Shown in pieces: positions 14,154 to 22,619 of a stretch of DNA of 64,000 bases. The position numbers and the translations under genes are program-made. The number at the start of each line of letters is the position of its first letter. Within the stretch, counting starts at the first letter, position 1. Source of the stretch: DASQFQ01 sp963722815 (GTDB taxonomy: Bacteria; Actinomycetota; Thermoleophilia; Solirubrobacterales; Solirubrobacteraceae). The notes below the pieces were generated by a model. The model saw only the letters and a program-made list of their open reading frames with translations, was not told where the DNA came from and did not search any database. The stretch is taken from contig CAVROM010000011.1 in the NCBI GenBank assembly GCA_963722815.1, positions 541,335 through 605,334 of the forward strand. Reading direction: 5' to 3'.

Positions 14154-16147
14154 GGCAGCTCCACCGCGATCCTCGTGCCGGCGCCGGGTGGGCTCTCGAG
14201 CGCGAGCGTCCCGCCCTGGGCGGCGACGCGGTCGGCCATGCCGGCCAGCCCGCTGCCCGAGCCCGGCGACGCGCCGCCGACCCCGTCGTCGGCGACCACG
14301 AGCCGCAGCATGCCGTCGTCGCGCTCGGTCTGGACCGTCACGTGCGACGGCGACCCGTGCTTGACCGCGTTGGTGAGCGCCTCGCAGGCGATGAAGTAGG
14401 CGACCGCCTCGACCTCGGGCGGCGCGCGCTCGCCGCTGGCCTCGAGTTCGACCGGCACCGCTGCACCGCGCGCGAGGTCCTCGAGCGCCGCGGTCAGCCC
14501 CTCGTCGAGCCGCGGCGGGCGCACGCCCGCCGCGATCGTGCGCAGGTCGCCGATCGTCGCCGCGACCTCGTCGACCGCGGCGTCCAGGGCGGGGCTGAGG
14601 ATCTTCGCCTCGCCGGGCAGCGAGCGCTGCAGCCGCCGCAGCACGATGCCGAGCGTCACCAGCCGCTGCTGCGCGCCGTCGTGGAGGTCGCGCTCGAGCC
14701 GCCGCCGCTCGGCGTAGCCCGCCTGGGCGATCCGCTGCCGCGACGACTCGACCTCGGCGAGCTGCAGGCGCAGCTCGACGCGCAGGCAGGCGAGCTCGAC
14801 CGCGACCGCCGCGGAGTCGAGCACAGGGCGCAGCACGTCGGGCCGCCGCGCGAGCGCGGGGTCGTGCAGCAGCACCCCCACCTCGCGGTCGTCGCGCCCG
14901 ATCGGCGAGCGCGCGCGGCCGTCACGGGGCAGCGCCTCGAGCAGGTGGCCGCGGCGATCCGCGTAGGTGCCGGTCTCGGGCAGCCGGAAGACGACCTCGA
15001 CGCCCGGGTCGCCGAGCGCCAGCGCGAGCGCCGAGCCGACGTCCTCGGGCTCCGCCCGCCCGTCGCGAACGTCGTCGAGGAAGCCGCGCAGCAGCCGCAC
15101 GCCCTCGACGCGTTGGCGGGCGAAGCGGTGGTCGACCAGCGTCTGCAGGCGGTCGCGCAGCGGGCGGAACGCGAGTGCCGCGGCGAGCGTGCCGAGCGAC
15201 GCGCCGAACGCCGACCCGCTGACGAGTTGCCCTGCGCCGAGTGCCACGAGCGCGTACGTGCCGGCGAGCAGCACGGTCAGGACGACGTAGACCAGCGTGC
15301 GATTGAAAAGACGATCGATCTCGTACAGGCCATGGCGCGTCACGGCCACGGCCACCGCCACCGCGAACCACGCGTGAGCGAGCATCAACACCGCGAAGTC
15401 GGGGGTGTCGATCGAGACGAACAGGTTGATCAGCGACGTCCCGCCCAGCCACAGCGGCGGGATCAGCGCCCCGTAGGCCAGCCACAGCACCTGCCGGCGC
15501 CGCTCCGGCCCGCCCGCCTTGTAGCGGGCACGCAGCGCGAGCGCTCCGCCGAAGAGCGAGGCCAGCAGCCCGAACCAGCAGGCCCAGAACACGGGCGTGA
15601 GCGCGTCCTCGAGCGCCGCCCCGATCTGAATCGGGTTGGCGACGTCGCCGTTCGGGCCCTCGAGGGTTGGCTGCAGCGGAAGCAGCACCAGCGTGCCGGC
15701 AGCGGACACGGCGGCGACCGCGGCCATCGGCCGCCAGCCGCGCGACGGCAGGCGGCCGTCGGGATAGACGTAGGCGACCCCGAGCGGCCACAGGAAGAGC
15801 AAGGTCCACTCCGTCCCGACGACGAGCCCCCAGGTACCCGCGGTCGAGCCGGGATCGTTGTCGAGCGCGAGGCTGCCGAGCCCGAAGCCGGCCATCACGA
15901 CGGCAACCGACAGCGCGCCGCCGAGGAGGATCCACGCCACTCGGACGCCGGCGCCGCGCAGCACCAGGACGAGCCCGACGCAGGCCGGCGTGCCAACCCC
16001 TACCACGATCGCCACGGCATCCGCCAGGCCGACCGGGATGTCCTCGCCGCGCGACTTGGCGACGGCGCCGGCCACGATCGCACCCGCGACGGCCGCGAAC
16101 GCGAGCGCGGCGACGACCCAGGCGAGCGTGCGAGCGAGGCGATTCAC
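14141..16147 (-). CDS. Membrane sensor histidine kinase (HisKA_3 type)
   Basis: About 668 residues. The N-terminal half has roughly nine hydrophobic helices, followed by a linker, the dimerisation/phospho-acceptor motif ERDLHDGAQQRLVTLGI (HisKA_3), and an ATP-binding domain with ADDGVGG, GLAGMADRV and GAGTRIAVELP. This is the NarL-partner architecture and it pairs with the response regulator directly downstream. Start choice: the GTG at 16147 has GAGAGGA seven bases upstream; an ATG at 16165 and a GTG at 16183 are alternatives. A TAGCAC hexamer at 16189-16184 (minus) is a plausible -10. The signal sensed is unknown; the multi-helix region may itself bind it. Confidence 0.9.
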   Translation of the reverse strand: MNRLARTLAWVVAALAFAAVAGAIVAGAVAKSRGEDIPVGLADAVAIVVGVGTPACVGLVLVLRGAGVRVAWILLGGALSVAVVMAGFGLGSLALDNDPGSTAGTWGLVVGTEWTLLFLWPLGVAYVYPDGRLPSRGWRPMAAVAAVSAAGTLVLLPLQPTLEGPNGDVANPIQIGAALEDALTPVFWACWFGLLASLFGGALALRARYKAGGPERRRQVLWLAYGALIPPLWLGGTSLINLFVSIDTPDFAVLMLAHAWFAVAVAVAVTRHGLYEIDRLFNRTLVYVVLTVLLAGTYALVALGAGQLVSGSAFGASLGTLAAALAFRPLRDRLQTLVDHRFARQRVEGVRLLRGFLDDVRDGRAEPEDVGSALALALGDPGVEVVFRLPETGTYADRRGHLLEALPRDGRARSPIGRDDREVGVLLHDPALARRPDVLRPVLDSAAVAVELACLRVELRLQLAEVESSRQRIAQAGYAERRRLERDLHDGAQQRLVTLGIVLRRLQRSLPGEAKILSPALDAAVDEVAATIGDLRTIAAGVRPPRLDEGLTAALEDLARGAAVPVELEASGERAPPEVEAVAYFIACEALTNAVKHGSPSHVTVQTERDDGMLRLVVADDGVGGASPGSGSGLAGMADRVAAQGGTLALESPPGAGTRIAVELPCAS

Positions 16148-16304
16148 GCGGCGATCCTCTCGCATGCGCGCGCGCCTGACCACGGTGCTAGCCCTGAGGT
16201 GTCAGACCACGCGGTGGCGGCGGCGCCGAAGCCGAGGGCGAGTTAGAGGGCTGTCGCGTCCATCGCACCCTGAGACTTTGGCGGGTTTGGACAAACTCGC
16301 AGCC

Positions 16305-16318
16305 GGGGAGCGCTTGAC
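16305..16318 (+). promoter_or_regulatory. Candidate LacI-type operator upstream of the GH30-GH3 operon
   Basis: GGGGAGCGCTTGAC holds the symmetric AGCGCT core typical of LacI-family sugar repressor sites (for example CebR-type boxes), 17 bases before the start codon at 16335. The right arm is imperfect. No LacI-type regulator is encoded in this window, so the assignment is tentative. Confidence 0.3.
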
Positions 16319-16334
16319 CTGGGAGGGGGTACTC

Positions 16335-18116
16335 GTGCGAGCAATTGTCCTGGCGGTTGGGTTCCTGTTGGCTGTGGTGTCACCGGCGGCAGCGTCGTCT
16401 GCCCGAGTGTGGGTGACGACGCCCGACGGCGCCGAGAAGATGCACGACCGCGGGACGGTCGACTTCCATCCCGGCGGCTCGAGCGCGCTGACGGTCAGCG
16501 TCGACCCGAGCCGGCGCTACCAGTCGATGGACGGCTTCGGCGCCTCGATCACCGACTCGAGCGCGCGCGTCCTCTACCGCCTCAGCAGGGCGCAGCGCGC
16601 GGCCGCGATGCGCAGCCTGTTCGCCGGCGACAAGCTCTCGTTCCTGCGCCAGCCGATGGGCGCCTCCGACTTCGTCGAGGGCCCGCACTACACCTACGAC
16701 GACGTGCCGGCCGGCAAGACGGACTACCGCCTGCGGCACTTCTCGATCGCGCACGACCGCAAGCAGATCCTGCCGCTGCTGCGCCGCGCGCTCGCGCTCA
16801 ACCCGAAGCTCAAGGTGATGGGCACGCCGTGGAGCCCGCCGGCGTGGATGAAGACGAACCAGTCGCTCGTCGGCGGCCGGCTGATCGACTCGCCGCGCAT
16901 CTACGACGCGTACGCGCGCTACTTCGTCAAGTTCGTCAAGGCCTACAAGCGCGCGGGCGTGCCGATCTACGCGCTCACGCTCCAGAACGAGCCGCAGAAC
17001 CGCAAGCCGAACGCCTATCCGGGCATGGACATGCCGGTCCGCCAGGAGGCGAGGCTGATCGAGGCGCTCGGGCCGAAGCTCCAGCGCGCGGGCCTGCGCA
17101 CGAAGCTCCTCGGCTACGACCACAACTGGGAAGAGCACCCCAACGACGTCGCCCAGACGCCGCCCGGCGAGGACCCGGAGACCGAGTACCCGACCGACCT
17201 GCTCGAGAGCCGCGCCGGCCGCTGGCTCGCCGGCACCGCGTTCCACTGCTACGCCGGCGACGTCACGCGCCAGACCGAGCTCCAGCATCGCTTCCCGCAG
17301 AAGGGCGTCTGGTTCACCGAGTGCTCGGGCTCGCACGGCCCGACCGATCCGCCCGCGCAGGTGTTCTCCGACACGCTCAAGTGGCACACGCGCAACCTCG
17401 TGCTCGGCGTCACCCGCAACTGGGGCAAGACCGTCGTGAACTGGAACCTCGCGCTCGACCCGAACGGCGGCCCGCATAACGGCGGCTGCGATACGTGCAC
17501 CGGCGTGCTCACGGTCGGCCCGGGCGACACGTTCTCCCAGAGCGCCGAGTACTTCACGCTCGGGCACCTCGCGCGCTTCGTCGCGCCGGGCGCCGAGCGG
17601 ATCGCCAGCACGTCGTTCGGCACCACCGGCTGGAACGGGCAGATCATGGACGTCGCGTTCCGCAACCGCGACGGCTCGACCGCGCTCGTCGTCCACAACG
17701 AGAACGACGACCCGCGCACGTTCGCCGTCGCGCAAGGGGGCTCGTCGTTCGACTACACACTGCCGGGAGGCGCGCTCGCCACGTTCGTGTGGAAGGCGCC
17801 GCTCGACGACGGCTACCGGCTGCTCGATCCGCCCCGCGGGCCGGCGGAGGCGGTCGACGACGACGCCACCACCACGTGGACCGGATCCACGCTGGACCTC
17901 GACCTCGGGCGCGCGCAGCGCGTGCGCCGCGTGGTCGTAGACGCGGGCACGGCAGCCCCTCCTGGTCGCGCGACCCTCTCGATCGGCGGGAAGCAGTACA
18001 CCGCCGAAGGCGCCGGCCAGCTCACGACGTTCGACATCCCGGCGACGCAGGCGCGGTACCTGCGGGTCGCCTTGGCCACGCCCGCGACGGTCGCGGACGT
18101 GCGTATCTACCGCTAG
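16335..18116 (+). CDS. Secreted GH30 glycoside hydrolase with C-terminal discoidin-like domain
   Basis: 593 residues. The GTG at 16335 follows GGGAGGGGG and starts a signal peptide (VRAIVLAVGFLLAVVSPAAA). The catalytic barrel has the GH30 landmarks MDGFGASITDSSA, FLRQPMGASDF, MGTPWSPPAWMK, acid/base Glu near residue 219 in LTLQNEPQN and nucleophile Glu near residue 329 in VWFTECSGS, followed by the family beta-sandwich. The last ~110 residues (AVDDDATTTWTGSTLDLDL ... RYLRVALA) look like a carbohydrate-binding F5/8-type domain. GH30 enzymes include glucosylceramidases and endo-beta-1,6-glucanases. Export and pairing with a GH3 enzyme 8 nt downstream suggest attack on extracellular (fungal or plant) beta-glucan. 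Confidence 0.9.
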   Translation: MRAIVLAVGFLLAVVSPAAASSARVWVTTPDGAEKMHDRGTVDFHPGGSSALTVSVDPSRRYQSMDGFGASITDSSARVLYRLSRAQRAAAMRSLFAGDKLSFLRQPMGASDFVEGPHYTYDDVPAGKTDYRLRHFSIAHDRKQILPLLRRALALNPKLKVMGTPWSPPAWMKTNQSLVGGRLIDSPRIYDAYARYFVKFVKAYKRAGVPIYALTLQNEPQNRKPNAYPGMDMPVRQEARLIEALGPKLQRAGLRTKLLGYDHNWEEHPNDVAQTPPGEDPETEYPTDLLESRAGRWLAGTAFHCYAGDVTRQTELQHRFPQKGVWFTECSGSHGPTDPPAQVFSDTLKWHTRNLVLGVTRNWGKTVVNWNLALDPNGGPHNGGCDTCTGVLTVGPGDTFSQSAEYFTLGHLARFVAPGAERIASTSFGTTGWNGQIMDVAFRNRDGSTALVVHNENDDPRTFAVAQGGSSFDYTLPGGALATFVWKAPLDDGYRLLDPPRGPAEAVDDDATTTWTGSTLDLDLGRAQRVRRVVVDAGTAAPPGRATLSIGGKQYTAEGAGQLTTFDIPATQARYLRVALATPATVADVRIYR

Positions 18117-18124
18117 GAGGAAGC

Positions 18125-20008
18125 ATGAGAAGGACCCTGCTGTTGGCCGCGCTGGTGTTTGCCATCGTGGCGGCGCCCGCTGCTGCGTCTGCCCCTTACG
18201 AGAACCCGCGCCTACCGGTCTCCAAGCGCGTCGACGACCTGCTCTCCCGCATGAACCTGCAGGAGAAGGTCGGGCAGATGGAGCAGACCGAGCGCGCCCG
18301 CGTCTTCGACGACGCCTCCCCGATCACCGATCTCAAGCTCGGCTCGATCCTGTCCGGCGGCGGCTCGACGCCGACCGAGAACACGCCGGAGGCGTGGGCC
18401 GACATGATCGATCGCTTCCAGGCCGCGGCGCTCAAGACGCGCCTCAAGATCCCGCTCCTCTACGGCATCGACTCGGTGCACGGCGATGGCAACCTGCTCG
18501 GCGCCACCGTCTTCCCGCACAACATCGGCCTGGGCGCGACGCGCGATCCCGACCTCGTGCGGCGGGTCGCCAAGATCACCGCCGAGGAGACCCGCGCGAC
18601 CGGCCCGCAGTGGACGTTCTCGCCCTGCATCTGCGCCGCGCGCGACGACCGCTGGGGCCGCACGTACGAGAGCTTCAGCGAGGACCCGCGGCTCGTCGAG
18701 AAGTTCGAGACCGCGATCGACGGTTATCAAGCGGGCGGCGTGCTCGCCACCGCCAAGCACTACGCGGGCGACGGCGACACCGTGTACGGCACCGGCAACG
18801 GCGACTACACGATCGACCAGGGCATCTCGGTCACGAACCACCGGGACTTCTGGAGGACGTCGCTGCGCCAGTACGTGCCCGCCGTACAGAAGCACCACGT
18901 CAACGCGGTCATGCCGTCCTACTCGAGCGTCGACTGGACCGAGGACGGCGTCGGCAACCCCCTGAACATGCACGCGCACCGCGAGCTGATCACCGGCGTG
19001 CTCAAGGGCAAGCTCGGCTTCAAGGGCTTCGTGATCAGCGACTACAACGGCATCGACCACATCGGCCCGGACTGGCGGACCAACATCAAGCTCGGCGTGC
19101 TGGCCGGCATCGACATGTTCATGGAGCCGGACGAGGGGCGCTATCAGGACTTCCAGACCACGCTGATGGACCTCGTGGCCAAGAAGGAGATCCCGATGAG
19201 CCGGATCGACGACGCGGTGCGCCGGATCCTGCGCCAGAAGTTCGAGCTCGGGCTCTTCGAGCACCCCTACACCGACCGCCGCAAGCTCGGCCAGATCGGC
19301 TCCGCCCAGCACCGCAAGGTCGCCCGCAAGGCCGTCGCCGAGTCGCAGGTGCTGCTCAAGAACAAGCACCGCACGCTGCCGCTGCGCAAGCGCGACGACG
19401 TCTACGTCGCCGGGAGCAACGCCGACAGCATCGGCAACCAGGCCGGTGGCTGGACGATCACCTGGCAGGGCAACTCGAACCACCAGATCCCCGGCGACAC
19501 GATCCTCGACGGGATCCGCTCCGCCTCGCGCGGCGACGTCACCTACAGCAAGGACGCGTCAGCGCCGGTGCCGCACAACGCGAACGGCGTGGTCGTGGTC
19601 GGCGAGACGCCGTACGCCGAGGGCTTCGGCGACGTCGGCGGCCCGCAGTGGGGCTTCGATCCCGGCGAGACCGGGCTGCGCCCGCCGCAGACGATGATGC
19701 TCAACGACGCCGACAAGGCGGCGCTGAACAAGGTCTGCGCCGTCGCGCGCTCGTGCACGGTGATCGTGGTGTCCGGCCGGCCGATGCAGATCGACCCGGC
19801 GCAGCTGAACGCGACCGACGCGCTCGTCGCCGCGTGGCTGCCGGGCAGCGAGGGCAAGGGCGTCAGCGACACGCTGTTCGGGCGCAAGCCGTACACCGGC
19901 AAGCTCTCGTTCACGTGGCCGAAGACGGTGGCGCAGGAGCCGATCAACGTCGGCGACGCGAACTACCACCCGCTGTATCCGTTCGGCTGGGGGCTGCGGA
20001 CCCGCTAG
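18125..20008 (+). CDS. Secreted GH3 beta-glucosidase
   Basis: 627 residues with a signal peptide (MRRTLLLAALVFAIVAAPAA). The GH3 barrel shows LLSRMNLQEKVGQM, IPLLYGIDSVHGDG, GRTYESFSEDPRLV, the AKHYAGDG Lys-His pair and the nucleophile Asp near residue 306 in GFVISDYNGI. The second domain carries LLKNKHRTLPL, AGGWTITWQG and LPGSEGKGVSDTLFG. It would release glucose from beta-glucan oligosaccharides. The ATG at 18125 sits 8 nt after the GH30 stop, with GGAGG overlapping that stop, so the two hydrolases form one operon in which GH30 cuts the chain and GH3 trims the products. The stop TAG is inside a conserved 40-bp hairpin repeat. Confidence 0.93.
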   Translation: MRRTLLLAALVFAIVAAPAAASAPYENPRLPVSKRVDDLLSRMNLQEKVGQMEQTERARVFDDASPITDLKLGSILSGGGSTPTENTPEAWADMIDRFQAAALKTRLKIPLLYGIDSVHGDGNLLGATVFPHNIGLGATRDPDLVRRVAKITAEETRATGPQWTFSPCICAARDDRWGRTYESFSEDPRLVEKFETAIDGYQAGGVLATAKHYAGDGDTVYGTGNGDYTIDQGISVTNHRDFWRTSLRQYVPAVQKHHVNAVMPSYSSVDWTEDGVGNPLNMHAHRELITGVLKGKLGFKGFVISDYNGIDHIGPDWRTNIKLGVLAGIDMFMEPDEGRYQDFQTTLMDLVAKKEIPMSRIDDAVRRILRQKFELGLFEHPYTDRRKLGQIGSAQHRKVARKAVAESQVLLKNKHRTLPLRKRDDVYVAGSNADSIGNQAGGWTITWQGNSNHQIPGDTILDGIRSASRGDVTYSKDASAPVPHNANGVVVVGETPYAEGFGDVGGPQWGFDPGETGLRPPQTMMLNDADKAALNKVCAVARSCTVIVVSGRPMQIDPAQLNATDALVAAWLPGSEGKGVSDTLFGRKPYTGKLSFTWPKTVAQEPINVGDANYHPLYPFGWGLRTR

Positions 20009-20040
20009 GCGCCAAGCCAGGCAACTTGTTGCCTAGCGGG
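20001..20040 (+). repeat. 40-bp hairpin repeat, copy 1 (terminator-like), at the GH3 gene end
   Basis: Contains AGGCAACTTGTTGCCT, a 7-bp stem with a TT loop, inside perfect outer arms CCCGCTAGGC / GCCTAGCGGG. A second copy, inverted, is at 28710-28749 (36/40 identical). The GH3 stop codon TAG is positions 6-8 of the repeat. It lies between convergent genes, so it may act as a bidirectional terminator; there is no U-tract. Confidence 0.7.
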
Positions 20041-20095
20041 AGGCTAGGAGCGATCAGGGGCGCGGCTGCCACGTGGTGGCCGCGTCCTTCGTGCC

Positions 20096-20413
20096 TCACG
20101 CCAGCTGCCGGACGACCTCCGCCAGATCGCCGACGGCGTAGGCCCAGTTGTGGCACTTGAAGCTCCGCAGCGTCGCGATCGTGGCGCCACATTCGTGGCA
20201 CCGCAGTCCGGCGATCGCCCGCGGCGCCTCGACGTTCACGTACTTCTGCTCGCCGAGCACGACCGTGGCGATCATCGCCTTTCCGTGCGTCTCCGCGAGC
20301 GCTGAGGACACGATGTCCAGCCAGCTGGTCGCGCGCCCGCACTTCGTGCATCGGCGCTCGTCACCGCTGAGCCACAGCGGCGCGCCGATCGCTCCCGCGT
20401 CGATCCCGAGCAA
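20096..20413 (-). CDS. Small zinc-ribbon-like protein, unknown function
   Basis: 105 residues from a TTG at 20413: RCTKCGR and LRCHECGA form two CxxC knuckles, a likely zinc ribbon, followed by FKCHNWAY near the C-terminus. The start is uncertain. The same frame reads convincingly upstream to about 20535 (VSPELFQEVYDSPRSLPGAH, then VWLTPDEDVRELERLLG) but lacks a normal start codon, so the true protein is probably ~40 residues longer with a start missed through a frame error or rare codon. No family is recognised. It is convergent with the GH3 gene and in the same direction as the ATP-grasp operon, ~200 bp downstream of it. Confidence 0.5.
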   Translation of the reverse strand: MLGIDAGAIGAPLWLSGDERRCTKCGRATSWLDIVSSALAETHGKAMIATVVLGEQKYVNVEAPRAIAGLRCHECGATIATLRSFKCHNWAYAVGDLAEVVRQLA

Positions 20414-20618
20414 CCGCTCGAGCTCCCGGACGTCCTCGTCCGGGGTAAGCCAGACATGAGCGCCCGGAAGCGACCGCGGCGAGTCGTAGACCTCTTGGAA
20501 CAGCTCGGGTGAAACGGGATATGTCGAGCGCCCAGTCGTGCCAATACCTCCTGACTGATGAAGAGCCTCTCACCGGTCCCACGACCATGTCAAGCGAGGC
20601 GCCGCCGGCCGGCGTCAG

Positions 20619-21878
20619 TCAGCCGGCCTGCCAGGTGGCGGCCGCGCCCCGCTCGCTCACCCACTGGCCGACGAGGCCGCGGAAGTGACCGATGAAGCGC
20701 TCGTGCTCGTGCGGCGGGTAGGTCGTGCGCACGGTTTCCAGCAGCAGCCGGTCGAAGTCTGCCGACGTGATCCACTCGAGCACGAGCTCGTCGACGTGGG
20801 AGAGCCGGCTGTCGACGAAGTCCCGGTAGCGGTCGACCTCGAAGTACTCGTCGGCCAGCTTGCGGTAGCCGGCGAGCTTGTCCTCGTAGCTGAGGTCCTC
20901 GCGGTCGCCGATCTCGAAGTAGTTGCGGGTGTCGAGATCCATCCGCGGCTCGCGGCCGGTGACGACGCAGAACGTGCACCACTTGATCAGCGCGCTCATC
21001 GCCCACGGGAAGTAATAGTGGAGGCTGGTGAGCGCGACGTCGGGGGACGCGTTGGCGTAGTCGATCGGATGCGCCTCCGTGCCGCGCACGAGCGTCTCGC
21101 ACGAGTTGAACTCCCAGCGGAAGAACGCGTTGATCAGGCGCGAGATCGTCGTGACCTCGTCGCCCAGCTCGGGGCTGAGGAAGTCGTGATCGACGGCGTA
21201 GCGGTCGTGCATCGGCTCGTCGGGGCGGAAGTGCATGATCATCGTCTCGGCGCCGATGCTGAGCGAGCGGGCGAAGACGTCGAAGCCCTCGACGCTCGCC
21301 TGCAGGTGCATCAGCCGCTGCCCGGACTCGTCGTAGGCCTGGTGCAGCTGGCGGCTGTCCTTGATGCGCGAGACGCCGATCCACTGGCCGCCGTCGTAGG
21401 GCTTCATGAACAGCGGGTAGCCGATGACGTCGGCGATCGCGTCGAGGTCGAAGGGGCGGTTGTACTTCGCCGCGGTGTACGCGAAGCGCGCGTTGTCGGG
21501 CGGGTTCTTGTGCGGGACGAGAACGGTCTGCGGCACTTTCAGCCCGAGCCGCAGCATCGCGCAGTAGGCCGCGTGCTTCTCCATCGACTGGAACGTGAAC
21601 GGGCTGTTGAGCAGGTACACGTCGTCCATCAGCGCGACCTTCTTCAGCCACTCGCGCGGGAGGTAGTACCAGTAGGCGAGGCGGTCGACGACGAGGTCGT
21701 AGCGCGGCTTGTCGCGCAGGTCGAACGGCTCCATCGTGATCCGCTCGCTGGTCACGGTGTGGGTGGTGCCGCTCGCGTCCTTGATCGGGCCGATGCGCGC
21801 GAGCAGCGTCTCGAACGCGCGCGGCCAGTCCTCCTCGGTGCCGAGCAGCAGGCCGATGAGGTGGCGGGCGTCTCCCAT
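20619..21878 (-). CDS. ATP-grasp ligase-like protein (RimK-type fold)
   Basis: 419 residues. The middle shows ATP-grasp features: VIGYPLFMKPYDGGQWIGV (nucleotide-binding Lys and flexible loop) and, later, WEFNSCETLVRG and HPIDYANASPDVAL, which occupy the place of the metal-binding Glu/Asn residues. ATP-grasp enzymes join a carboxylate to an amine or thiol using ATP; the substrate is unknown. The N-terminal ~100 residues (RYDLVVDRLAYWYYLPREW) look like a pre-ATP-grasp domain. The ATG at 21878 immediately follows the stop of the upstream esterase, so it belongs to a tightly packed operon with two esterase-fold proteins. It is last in that operon. Confidence 0.7.
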   Translation of the reverse strand: MGDARHLIGLLLGTEEDWPRAFETLLARIGPIKDASGTTHTVTSERITMEPFDLRDKPRYDLVVDRLAYWYYLPREWLKKVALMDDVYLLNSPFTFQSMEKHAAYCAMLRLGLKVPQTVLVPHKNPPDNARFAYTAAKYNRPFDLDAIADVIGYPLFMKPYDGGQWIGVSRIKDSRQLHQAYDESGQRLMHLQASVEGFDVFARSLSIGAETMIMHFRPDEPMHDRYAVDHDFLSPELGDEVTTISRLINAFFRWEFNSCETLVRGTEAHPIDYANASPDVALTSLHYYFPWAMSALIKWCTFCVVTGREPRMDLDTRNYFEIGDREDLSYEDKLAGYRKLADEYFEVDRYRDFVDSRLSHVDELVLEWITSADFDRLLLETVRTTYPPHEHERFIGHFRGLVGQWVSERGAAATWQAG

Positions 21879-22619
21879 TCAGCAGAACCGTGGCAGATGA
21901 TGCGCGAGTTGGCGTCGCCATGACGGCCAGTCGTGCGGGACGTCGTGCCCCCACAGGTCCAGCTCGTGCCGGATGCCCTTGCTCCCGAGCACGCCGGCGA
22001 GGCGCTTCGTGCTCTCGAGCGAGCCGGTCGTGTCCTCCCACTGGCCCTGCCCGCACACGAGCAGCAGGCTCACGCGCTCGCGCAGCCAGTCGAGGTGCTC
22101 GCCGCCCATGTGCTCGAGGTAGTCGAGCGGGTTGTTGAAGTAGGCGGCCTCGCCGCGCTCGCCCCACGCGTTCCAGCTCGCGGGGTCGTAGTTGCCGGAG
22201 AAGCCCATCGCCAGCGGGAACAGGTCGGCGCGCTTGAGCGCGAAGTTCACGGCGTGGTAGCCGCCGAGGCTGACGCCGAGCGTGGCGATGTCGTGCGCGT
22301 GGCTGTCCGCCTGGATGTGCGGCACGACCTGCTCGACGATCCACGACTCGTAGCGCTCGTGGTTGCGGGCGCGCTCCTCGAGCGGGAGGCCCTGGTTGGA
22401 CCACGACTCGGCGTCGAACGCGTCGACGGCGTAGAGCTTCACGCGCCCGCCCTCGATCAGGTCGGCGACCGCGCCGACCATCCCCTGATGCTCGAGGTCC
22501 CATGCGCTCCCGCCCTCTGCGGGGAACGCGAGCACGGGCCGCCCCCAGTGCCCGTAGGCGACCACGGAGCCGCTGCTCCCGATCGCGGGCGAGTACAGCT
22601 CGGCGTGGCGGCCGCTCAC
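21879..22619 (-). CDS. Esterase-fold hydrolase (putative esterase family, PF00756-like)
   Basis: 246 residues, no signal peptide. The nucleophile elbow is LGVSLGGYHAVNFAL, preceded by GRPVLAFPAEGGSAWDLEHQ. A C-terminal Asp and His pair lies in GHDVPHDW, as in enterochelin esterase/antigen-85-like hydrolases. The GTG at 22619 overlaps the TGA of the upstream esterase (GTGA), and its own stop abuts the ATP-grasp start, so three genes are translationally coupled. It is shorter than its neighbour and lacks the N-terminal beta-sandwich, so the two are not simple duplicates. Confidence 0.8.
   Translation of the reverse strand: MSGRHAELYSPAIGSSGSVVAYGHWGRPVLAFPAEGGSAWDLEHQGMVGAVADLIEGGRVKLYAVDAFDAESWSNQGLPLEERARNHERYESWIVEQVVPHIQADSHAHDIATLGVSLGGYHAVNFALKRADLFPLAMGFSGNYDPASWNAWGERGEAAYFNNPLDYLEHMGGEHLDWLRERVSLLLVCGQGQWEDTTGSLESTKRLAGVLGSKGIRHELDLWGHDVPHDWPSWRRQLAHHLPRFC

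Noticed and set aside
14342..16246. Long plus-strand reading frame opposite the sensor kinase
   Set aside because: It is the antisense shadow of a clear kinase; composition is Arg/Gly/Pro-rich with no domain.
20096..20618. Zinc-ribbon protein as part of a toxin-antitoxin pair
   Set aside because: No partner gene and no toxin or antitoxin motif; left as unknown.
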